DNA of 5,900 nt from an uncultured Saprospiraceae bacterium (lineage in GTDB: Bacteria > Bacteroidota > Bacteroidia > Chitinophagales > Saprospiraceae). The notes under the pieces are model-generated. The model was given only the letters and a program-made list of their open reading frames with translations. It did not search any database and had not been told where the DNA came from. A program made the position numbers and the translations under genes. Positions 1 through 5,784 of this stretch are shown piece after piece (position 1 is the first letter of the stretch; every line of letters begins with the position of its first letter). The stretch lies in contig CALMIT010000491.1 in the NCBI GenBank assembly GCA_937864255.1, forward strand, positions 1 to 5,900. The letters are read 5' to 3'.

Positions 1-762
1 AATGCCTGTTCCTGCCGGTACCTGCCCTACGATGTTGCCTTTCGGCGCAAAATTCCGGTAGTTATTTTCGCGGATTGTGTTTTGAAATACTTTCACCTGT
101 CCGCCTTTTTTCTTCATCAAATCGGGCAAATCAAACACAAGAATACCTCCCGTATTTTGCTCCGCAACATTGTGATGTACCGATGCACGGGTTGAATTTT
201 CTATCTCGATCCCGGCCACGTTGCGAAAAGCGCGGCAATGGCGCACTTCTATCTCGTCGCTTTGCCCCACATAAATGCCCGCGTCCGAAGCTCCGATGGC
301 TTCGCAATATTCGATCAGCACCTTGCGGCACTGCACGGGATAAAGTCCGTAAGCGCCATTTTTTTTACCGGGCTTTCCCGTCCACTCCGCCCGCACATTT
401 CTGAAAATAATTCCCTGCGTTTCCTGCACTTTTATGGCGTCGCCTTTGGCGTCCTGCACGGTCAGATTTTCCAAAACGACATTTTGGCTGTTAGTAATTT
501 TGATGCCTTCCGCGCCTTCGGTCTGATTTTTAAATGACAAAAAAGTGGCGTCCCTGCCGGCGCCGGTGATGACGACGTTCGATTTATCGTCCATAGAAAT
601 GCCTTTGGAAAGTTCAAAACGCCCGGCTGGAAGCCGGACAGTGTCGCCCGATTCGGCGAGGATTAGCCGCGTTTGCAACTCTTTTTGAAAATCTGCCTGT
701 GCCCAAAAACTGGCAGCCGGCAATAATAAAAGCGGAAAGAAAAGCCAAAAGCCCCGTTTCAT
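1..762 (-). CDS. Secreted right-handed parallel beta-helix protein, N-terminal 254 residues (runs off left edge)
   Basis: Reading leftward from the ATG at 760-762, the frame stays open for 254 codons to base 1, so the C-terminus lies outside. Residues 1-23 form a type I signal peptide: MKR, a hydrophobic core, then A-Q-A before Asp24. There is no lipobox Cys, so the product is secreted or periplasmic. Residues 25-70 resemble the start of pectate-lyase-like helices (GDTVRLPAGRFEL, then VVITGAGRDATFLSF). Repeated coils follow, each with hydrophobic strands and Asn/Asp/Gly turns. Highly family-like stretches are NGAYGLYPVQC (135-145), SDAGIYVGQS (159-168), NVAGIEIENS (181-190), NTGGILVFDLP (203-213) and NFAPKGNIV (237-245). 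From memory these match the TIGR03805-type parallel beta-helix family, whose members are around 400 residues, so roughly 60% is present. Its substrate or enzymatic role is unknown. That family is often encoded beside a second secreted protein family; if so here, the partner lies left of the window. Confidence 0.9.
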   Translation of the reverse strand, partial: MKRGFWLFFPLLLLPAASFWAQADFQKELQTRLILAESGDTVRLPAGRFELSKGISMDDKSNVVITGAGRDATFLSFKNQTEGAEGIKITNSQNVVLENLTVQDAKGDAIKVQETQGIIFRNVRAEWTGKPGKKNGAYGLYPVQCRKVLIEYCEAIGASDAGIYVGQSDEIEVRHCRAFRNVAGIEIENSTRASVHHNVAEQNTGGILVFDLPDLMKKKGGQVKVFQNTIRENNYRNFAPKGNIVGQVPAGTGI

Positions 763-891
763 ACAGTTTGGAATTTGAGCTAAAGTAAAAATAGACTTTT
801 GGTTTTTAAAAAGTCCGGCTTAAAAATTCAAATCTGCCCGCTTTTAAATTTCTTTGCAGGTAATTGTATTTTAAAAATTAAAATTCTCATC
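763..891. promoter_or_regulatory. Divergent intergenic region with a small dyad
   Basis: This A/T-rich 129-base gap lies between the divergent starts of the beta-helix gene and the lipoprotein gene, so it should hold both promoters. A 7-base inverted repeat, GACTTTT (794-800) and AAAAGTC (809-815), flanks an 8-base spacer. Its centre, TTTTTAAAAA (803-812), is itself palindromic. I could not find a clean Bacteroidota promoter (TTTG near -33 with TAnnTTTG near -7). The nearest candidates are TTTG at 767-770 followed after 21 bases by TAGACTTTTG at 792-801 on the plus strand, and TATTTTTA on the minus strand. Both are imperfect. That promoters lie here is inferred from gene layout; the exact sites are unresolved. 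Confidence 0.35.
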
Positions 892-1389
892 ATGAAAAAT
901 CTCTTTTCAGCGCTTTTTATCCTTGTTTCTATAATCGCCTGCCAGTCCGGTGCGGATCAACAAACTGCTGCGCAGGATGCAACTGGCGTCGAAGCCGCTC
1001 AGCAAAATACACGAGTCAACATCCCGGAAACCAACGACGTCATGTGTTTTCAATTAAAAGACGGCAACGCCGCCCACCCCGATGTGACCACCGTGCGCAT
1101 TGCAATTCAGGGCGATCGCGTCTCCGGAAAAATGAGTTGGGAGCCGTATGAAAAACACGCGGCTCAGGGCACTTTGCAGGGAGCAAAATACGGCGACACG
1201 CTTAGAATGATTTATTCGTACACCATTGAAGGCGCGGATCAGGTGGAGTCCCTTGAATTTTTGTTAAACGGCGATAAACTTATCAAAAAAGAAGGCGAGT
1301 TGCACGAAATAGATGGCGTTTTGGTGCTGAAAGACCCTGCTTCCGCTACTTTTTCGGGCAAGCCGCTGACACGCATTGCCTGCAATTAA
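892..1389 (+). CDS. Small Bacteroidota lipoprotein of unknown function, 165 residues
   Basis: I start at ATG 892 rather than the upstream in-frame ATG at 799, because only 892 places a lipoprotein signal peptide at the N-terminus. It has MKN, a hydrophobic core (residues 4-15) and lipobox I-I-A-C with Cys17 as the lipidated residue. Gln at +2 argues against inner-membrane retention, and there is no clear acidic surface-export signal, so an outer-membrane, periplasm-facing location is likeliest (inference). Residues 18-48 are a Gln/Ala-rich linker. Residues 49-165 form a beta-rich domain with alternating VRIAIQGDRVSGKMSW, GTLQGAKYGDTLRMIYSY and EFLLNGDKLIKKEGEL strands. I recall this Cys-Phe/Tyr start, GD-V-G, G-GDTL layout from many small uncharacterised Bacteroidota lipoproteins. 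Cys52 and Cys164 bracket the domain and could pair. The peptidase gene follows after 54 bases, so co-transcription is plausible. Function unknown. Confidence 0.85.
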   Translation: MKNLFSALFILVSIIACQSGADQQTAAQDATGVEAAQQNTRVNIPETNDVMCFQLKDGNAAHPDVTTVRIAIQGDRVSGKMSWEPYEKHAAQGTLQGAKYGDTLRMIYSYTIEGADQVESLEFLLNGDKLIKKEGELHEIDGVLVLKDPASATFSGKPLTRIACN

Positions 1390-1443
1390 TCAAAATCACC
1401 TTGTCATTTTCCTTCATTTTCAAACCAACTAAAAGACAAGACT

Positions 1444-3012
1444 ATGCCTATCAGAATGGAAAAAGATCCGGAACAACCCCGGCGCAACGACGAGCCGGCA
1501 AGTCCGCGAAGCGGCGGCAGCAATCCCCTGCTGAATTTTCTTCCTTTCATTTTTATGTTTCTGTTTAAAAAGCCCAAGCTGCTCATTCCGATAGTTCTGA
1601 TAGGCGGTGTACTTTATTTTATGGGCGCATTTGACGGCTGCCTTGGCGAGAGTGTGTCAGACGAAAATGATTTTGAAAGTTCATCTTCCCAGTTTTCTTT
1701 CGGCGCTACACTCAACCAGGAAATGTTTGACAAAGCGGAGGTTTTCGAACCGCTGTCCAGCACGTATGGCGCGCCGAGCTTGCCTCCGAGTGCGTCTTTG
1801 CTGCGTTATGCGCCAAAAAGACTGCACCAGGGCGGGCAGGGTTCTTGCGTGGGCTGGGCGAGCAGTTATGCGGCGCGTACCATTTTGCAAGCGCGCGCCA
1901 CGGGTGCAAGTCCGAATGATGCCGCATTCAGTCCTTCGTCTTTGTACAATCGCATCGCTTTGAGCGGCTGCGAAGGCGCTTATATGCTGGACGCCATGAA
2001 AACCATGCACCAGCAAGGCGTGTTGCCTTTTCGCGAATTTGGTTATGACGAGCGCAGTTGCAGCAAGCAGCTAAGTTCAACGCAACAATCGGCGGCGGCG
2101 CAGTACAAAATCAAAGGTTATAACCGCCTCACAGTGGGCGCTGGCGACTATCGCCCCGACATCAATGCTATCAAACAAAATCTCGCACAAGGCGCGCCGG
2201 TGGTAATTGGGATGATGGTGGGCGGCTCGTTTATGCAAGGTATGGTGGGTCAGAGCCTGTGGCGGCCCACTCAGCGCGATTACAGCCAATACGGTTTTGG
2301 CGGCCACGCCATGTGTGTTATCGGCTACGACGATAATCAGGCAGGCGGTGCTTTTCAGATTATGAACAGTTGGGGACCAGAATGGGGCGACAATGGGATA
2401 GCCTGGGTGGGGTATGCAGATTTTGAAAATTTTACAAAAGAAGCGTACGGACTATACCCGATGGGAAGCGCGGAAAATCTTGACCCAAACAAACTTGCTG
2501 TAAAATACGGGCTGGTCAATAATGCCACACAAACGCTGATACCTTTGAAACAGGTGTCCCAGGGAGTATTCGGAACAGTTTCCCCCATTCGCATCGGCGA
2601 CAAATTCAAAATTGCCATCACCAATTCTGTAGATTGTTACACCTACGTTTTTGGCGAAGAGACTGACGGTTCCAGTTATGTGCTTTTTCCTTACACCGAA
2701 AAACACTCGCCGTATTGCGGCATCGTAGGCACGCGCGTTTTCCCGAAAGATTACAGCATGACCGCCGATAATGTCGGCAACAAAGACAGGATCGCCGTTG
2801 TGGTGTCAAAAGAAGCGCTGGATTACAAATACCTCAACCAGCAAATCAACGCCAGCCGCCAGCGCGGCTACCAGGCAAAATTGCAGGAGGCGCTCGCACG
2901 CAGCAGCGTGGCTAATGTCAGTTTTACAAATGAGCAGGGCGCCGTGGGTTTTCAGGCTGCTTTGAATGGTAAAAATACGGTGGGCGTGGTGATAGAAATT
3001 GACAAAAAGTAA
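1444..3012 (+). CDS. Membrane-anchored papain-like (C1) cysteine peptidase with C-terminal DUF4384-like domain
   Basis: This 522-residue protein starts at ATG 1444; a second ATG at 1456 is possible. Residues 1-27 are hydrophilic and Pro/Arg/Gly-rich. Hydrophobic stretches lie at 29-41 and 46-63, split by KKPK, and an acidic Ser-rich linker (64-85) follows. One N-terminal anchor with the enzyme outside the cytoplasm fits the positive-inside rule. The catalytic domain spans about 105-340. HQGGQGSCVGWASS holds oxyanion Gln129 and nucleophile Cys135, GGHAMCVIGYDD holds His288, and MNSWGPEWGDNG holds Asn308, so the full C1 set is present. Cys176 and Cys206 sit where papain has Cys63 and Cys95. No typical inhibitory propeptide is apparent. 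Residues about 350-522 resemble DUF4384: FKIAITNSVDCYTYVFGEE, VLFPY, a VFPKDY segment, then GNKDRIAVVVSKEAL. This domain often accompanies peptidases, but its role is unknown. Substrate unknown. Confidence 0.9.
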   Translation: MPIRMEKDPEQPRRNDEPASPRSGGSNPLLNFLPFIFMFLFKKPKLLIPIVLIGGVLYFMGAFDGCLGESVSDENDFESSSSQFSFGATLNQEMFDKAEVFEPLSSTYGAPSLPPSASLLRYAPKRLHQGGQGSCVGWASSYAARTILQARATGASPNDAAFSPSSLYNRIALSGCEGAYMLDAMKTMHQQGVLPFREFGYDERSCSKQLSSTQQSAAAQYKIKGYNRLTVGAGDYRPDINAIKQNLAQGAPVVIGMMVGGSFMQGMVGQSLWRPTQRDYSQYGFGGHAMCVIGYDDNQAGGAFQIMNSWGPEWGDNGIAWVGYADFENFTKEAYGLYPMGSAENLDPNKLAVKYGLVNNATQTLIPLKQVSQGVFGTVSPIRIGDKFKIAITNSVDCYTYVFGEETDGSSYVLFPYTEKHSPYCGIVGTRVFPKDYSMTADNVGNKDRIAVVVSKEALDYKYLNQQINASRQRGYQAKLQEALARSSVANVSFTNEQGAVGFQAALNGKNTVGVVIEIDKK

Positions 3013-3137
3013 GTCGCGGAGAAAAGGACAGGTCAAACATCTTTTTTCATGCCGATTTCAGGAAGTCAGTATGAAAAAATAGTTTTTTTCGTTCGTAAAC
3101 GGATTTTACTACTAACACTCCATAAAACACCTAAATC

Positions 3138-4784
3138 ATGCAACTTCCTTCTATCTCCTACCTTCTCGAATCGTACGCCGGAGTCGTCAGGCGTTTTCCG
3201 ATTCCCGCAGTTGTCGCTTTGATTGCATCCGTTTGTTGTTCGATAGTAATCGAGAACAATTATTTCAATGGAACCAATGATGTCGTTGATTTTTGTTTTA
3301 AAACACTGCTCGCCTGCTCTATCGGCTTTCCGTTGTTTATCACGGGCGTGATTTTGAAGGAAGCCTACGCCTGGTCTGTGGGCAAGAGCCTGATTTTCAA
3401 TACTTTGGTTCTTGTTTTCCTGGTTGTTTTTCACATCTGGTTTTCCCCCGTACTCAACACGCATGATTATCAAAAACTGCTGAGCTACGTGTTGTTCATT
3501 TTATCTGCGCACCTTTCAGTTTCTTTCGTTGCCTATTTTCGTGCAGACGAACTAAATGATTTTTGGGAGTTTAACCGGCGACTTTTTGTGCAGTTTGTCA
3601 TCGGCGCCCTGTACTGCGTTTTGGTATTCGGCGGTTTATCTATTGCCGTTTTGGCAGTGGACGAACTTTTCAATATTAACGTGGACGACCAATTGTACGG
3701 ACATATTTTTATCTGGACAGCCGGCCTTTTGCACACTTCCTACTTTCTCGCCAATTTTCCAAAATCATACAATTTTCAGCTCGAAGCGCGGGATTTTCAA
3801 ATGGCTTTTGTCAACCTGGTCAAGTACGTTTTCATACCCATCAGCATTTTGTATTTCCTGATTTTGTATGCCTTTACGGCAAAAATCCTGGTCAATTGGG
3901 AACTCCCGCAAGGCTGGGTTTCTTCGCTGGTGATTGGTTTTTCCGTGGCGGGCATTTTCACGTATCTGATTAATTATTTGCTGCCGCAGTTTTTTGAAAG
4001 CGGCTTGCTGCGCCCGTTCCGGCGCTGGTTTTTTTACATTTTGCTGCCAATGGTGGCGCTGCTTTTTGTCGCCATTTTCCGGCGCATAGGCGATTACGGA
4101 TTCACCGAAGAGCGCTATTACGTTTTGCTCACCGGTATCTGGCTGAGTTTTATTTGTCTCTATTTTATTTTTTCAAAAAAAGACGACATCCGGGTGATTC
4201 CGGTTTCGCTGCTGGCGTTTTGTGTTTTGAGTCTGGTGGGTCCCTGGAGTACTTTTTCTGTTTCAAAAAACAGCCAGAAAAGCCGACTGGAAAAACTGCT
4301 GACCGAAAACGGCATTCTGCAAAACGGGCAGATAATCACGCACGAACCTTTGCTCAAGGGCGATCCCGCCCGCGACATCAACAATGTTTTAAATTACTTT
4401 GAAGACCGCGAATACTGGTCGGCACTGCAAGATTTTACAACGGATACTCTCGCCGACAAAGAAAAATCGGGTTACGAAAAAATAAGCGGACTGCTCAAAA
4501 AATTCGGCGTGGAAAAAGAAGCTTACCGCAATTATGACTCCGAACGAATCTATTATTACGACTCAGGGCAGCGATTTGAAAACGTGGACATTTCAAATTA
4601 CCAGCGTTTTTCTCCAGTTTATTTTTCCAGAAACGGAGAGAGTTCCATCAACATATTCGCACTTTCTGATCTTGACGCAACCTGGATTTTAGAATGGACG
4701 GGCAAACGATTGAATCGTTTTCTATCAGACCTAAATTGGATGAGTGGAAAAACGAATACGGGAAAACTACAAATTCAGGAATAG
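3138..4784 (+). CDS. DUF4153-type polytopic membrane protein, apparently frameshifted near its C-terminus
   Basis: The frame encodes 548 residues. About eleven hydrophobic segments lie near residues 22-38, 55-73, 85-105, 113-134, 149-175, 189-207, 226-249, 259-282, 296-314, 326-346 and 352-372. A hydrophilic region from about 373 onward follows, probably extracytoplasmic. The stretch LLRPFRRWFFYILLP (290-304), then RRIGDYGFTEERYYVLLTG (315-333), is the characteristic core of DUF4153-family proteins, as I know them. Function is unknown; a role in the envelope is an inference from topology. The last 30 or so residues, after Trp516-Ile517, look unlike the family, are rich in Lys, Asn, Arg and Gly, and end at TAG 4782-4784. 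A family-like continuation exists in the next frame (4676-4927). Adding one T to the TTTT at 4687-4690 joins the two into 596 residues reading TWIFRMDGQTIESF. The start ATG follows an A-rich leader 125 bases after the peptidase gene. Confidence 0.85.
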   Translation: MQLPSISYLLESYAGVVRRFPIPAVVALIASVCCSIVIENNYFNGTNDVVDFCFKTLLACSIGFPLFITGVILKEAYAWSVGKSLIFNTLVLVFLVVFHIWFSPVLNTHDYQKLLSYVLFILSAHLSVSFVAYFRADELNDFWEFNRRLFVQFVIGALYCVLVFGGLSIAVLAVDELFNINVDDQLYGHIFIWTAGLLHTSYFLANFPKSYNFQLEARDFQMAFVNLVKYVFIPISILYFLILYAFTAKILVNWELPQGWVSSLVIGFSVAGIFTYLINYLLPQFFESGLLRPFRRWFFYILLPMVALLFVAIFRRIGDYGFTEERYYVLLTGIWLSFICLYFIFSKKDDIRVIPVSLLAFCVLSLVGPWSTFSVSKNSQKSRLEKLLTENGILQNGQIITHEPLLKGDPARDINNVLNYFEDREYWSALQDFTTDTLADKEKSGYEKISGLLKKFGVEKEAYRNYDSERIYYYDSGQRFENVDISNYQRFSPVYFSRNGESSINIFALSDLDATWILEWTGKRLNRFLSDLNWMSGKTNTGKLQIQE

Positions 4785-4927
4785 ACCCTGAGAAGCTTTC
4801 ATTCGTGTTTGAAGGTGAAAAAGTCAGCCTGAAAATCATTTTTCAGTCCATCGTCGTCAACTGGAGCGAGAGCGAGCCGCGCATTGATAATGCCAACGGA
4901 TTTGCGTTTTGGACGATGAAAAATTGA
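4694..4927 (+). pseudogene. Displaced C-terminus of the DUF4153 protein (frameshifted piece)
   Basis: This frame is open from 4676 and overlaps the end of the preceding frame. From the ATG at 4694 it gives 77 residues starting MDGQTIESFSIRPKLDEW and ending in NGFAFWTMKN. It contains GIDPEKLSFVFEGEKVSLKI followed by IFQSIVVNWSE. That is the form of the beta-rich tail I recall for Bacteroidota DUF4153 proteins: P-x-x-x-L-x-x-x-x-E/G, then a hydrophobic strand and an I-x-S-I/L segment near the end. A free-standing gene is unlikely: there is no signal or membrane segment, no independent leader, and the ATG lies inside the upstream gene. I read it as the last 80 or so residues of that gene. It ends at TGA 4925-4927, two bases from the stop of the convergent PhzF-like gene. 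Confidence 0.7.
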
Positions 4928-4929
4928 TT

Positions 4930-5616
4930 TCAATCCAGCACTAGCGTGCCGGTCATAAAGGTTTTGGCTTTACCGCTGATTTCCACTCTTTCTCCGAGGT
5001 ACTTGCATTGCAGGTGTCCCTGCCTGCTGGAAAGTTGCATGGCGGTCAGTTCTGTTTTGCCGAGTCGCTGCGACCAATATGGCGTTAGCGTAGTGTGCGC
5101 CGAACCCGTCACCGAATCTTCCAAAATGCCTGACTGCGGTGCAAAAAACCTGGACACAAAGTCCACCTGCTCGCCAGCAGCGCTCGTGATGATGCCGCGC
5201 ACTTCCCAATGTCCGACTTTGGCAGCGTCCATTTGCATCGTGCGGATTTGCTCTTCATTTTCAAAAATGAAAAGATAGTCCGTTTTGCCCCGATAAACTT
5301 CGAGCGGGGGATGATTAAAGGCTGATATCATTTCGGGCGTCAGTTCGATTTTTTTAAAAATATCAGTCGGAAAATCAAGTGTGAGCAGGTCGCCGTTTTT
5401 GCGCACTTTCAGAATGCCGCTACGGGGCGAATGGAAAGTTATCTCGCTTCCGCGATAATCCAGATGATTAAAAATAACATGCGCCGAAGCCAGCGTGGCG
5501 TGCCCGCACAAATCCACTTCTATCGTCGGAGTGAACCATCTCAACTGGAAAGTGTCGCCGTCGGGTACAAAAAAAGCGGTTTCCGCAAGGTTGTTTTCCA
5601 TGGCGATTTGCTGCAT
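4930..5616 (-). CDS. PhzF family isomerase-like protein, N-terminally cut by an in-frame stop
   Basis: The longest ATG-started frame gives 228 residues from 5616. It lacks the family's usual first 30-35 residues, which lie just upstream beyond a TGA at 5632-5634. Family features seen are QQIAMENNLAETAFF (residues 2-16), whose Glu12 (46 in the full protein) corresponds to the PhzF catalytic Glu, then VDLCGHAT with His39, and RFFAPQSGILEDSVTGSAH (156-174) with Asp167 in the E-D-x-V-T-G-S-A-H loop. The fold is the two-domain diaminopimelate-epimerase type. In PhzF these residues support an isomerisation, but most homologues, such as E. coli YddE, have unknown substrates, so no phenazine pathway is implied. 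Reconstructed from 5718 the length is 262, normal for the family. If 5616 is a true start, the protein would lack its first beta strand and the GNPAAVC loop and is probably inactive. The natural terminator is TGA 4930-4932, after TGTLVLD. Confidence 0.88.
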   Translation of the reverse strand: MQQIAMENNLAETAFFVPDGDTFQLRWFTPTIEVDLCGHATLASAHVIFNHLDYRGSEITFHSPRSGILKVRKNGDLLTLDFPTDIFKKIELTPEMISAFNHPPLEVYRGKTDYLFIFENEEQIRTMQMDAAKVGHWEVRGIITSAAGEQVDFVSRFFAPQSGILEDSVTGSAHTTLTPYWSQRLGKTELTAMQLSSRQGHLQCKYLGERVEISGKAKTFMTGTLVLD

Positions 5617-5631
5617 TAATGCGTCGGGAAG

Positions 5632-5718
5632 TCAGGAATCAAGCGGACAAACTGCCGCCGGATTGCCTGAAAATATTTTTTCGGCAAAAGCATCAATTTG
5701 GTACAAAGGAATTTTCAT
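5632..5718 (-). pseudogene. N-terminal 28 codons of the PhzF-like gene, ended by an in-frame TGA
   Basis: Reading leftward from ATG 5716-5718 gives MKIPLYQIDAFAEKIFSGNP followed by AAVCPLDS, then TGA (5632-5634), then LPDALMQQIAMENN in the same frame. This is the canonical PhzF N-terminus: a first strand ending in D-A-F, then F-x-GNPAAVC and P-L-D-x-W-L-P-D. The TGA falls exactly where W is expected, so a single G>A change (TGG>TGA; on the plus strand CCA>TCA) explains it. It is not a separate gene. The true start of the gene is almost certainly 5718, preceded by an A-rich leader and sitting 18 bases beyond the T-run of the terminator at its right. Confidence 0.85.
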
Positions 5719-5736
5719 CGGGTGATTTTTAATTTT

Positions 5737-5773
5737 AAAAAACCGCCCTCCGGCGCTTTTGTTCCGAAGGGCG
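5737..5773 (-). terminator. Rho-independent terminator of the T9SS-cargo gene
   Basis: On the minus strand, CGCCCT (from 5773 to 5768) pairs with AGGGCG (5749 to 5744). One mismatch (5767 with 5750) is followed by three more pairs (5766-5764 with 5751-5753), around a 10-base loop. Directly after the stem come G and six Ts (5742-5737). It starts 11 bases past the TAA of the right-hand gene. On the plus strand only ATTTTG follows the stem, so its activity there would be weaker. Confidence 0.85.
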
Positions 5774-5784
5774 ATTTTGTGGTA

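Noticed and set aside
75..537. Plus-strand open frames of about 100 codons in the first 540 bases
   Set aside because: They lie opposite the beta-helix gene, have low-complexity basic compositions and no family signal; the minus strand carries a continuous signal-peptide protein.
799..891. Longer start for the lipoprotein gene at ATG 799
   Set aside because: It would add 31 residues in front of a clear lipoprotein signal peptide, burying it; ATG 892 gives a proper lipobox at Cys17.
1607..2016. Arg-rich open frames on both strands inside the peptidase gene
   Set aside because: They overlap the C1 catalytic region, are highly basic and Cys-rich, and are ordinary shadows of a real coding frame.
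3080..3087. TAGTTTTT as a -7 box for the DUF4153 gene
   Set aside because: It matches TAnnTTTG in 7 of 8 positions, but there is no TTG at the expected upstream distance, and T-rich DNA makes such matches common.
4683..4696. Programmed -1 frameshift in the DUF4153 gene
   Set aside because: The zero-frame codons TGG-ATT-TTA-GAA do not form a slippery heptamer (ATT would re-pair with GAT), and no stimulatory hairpin was apparent. A lost T is simpler.
5613..5634. TGA at 5632-5634 as a selenocysteine codon
   Set aside because: The position is a conserved Trp, not Cys. The sequence after it holds only a short GCATTAATGC palindrome with no bacterial SECIS-like stem-loop.
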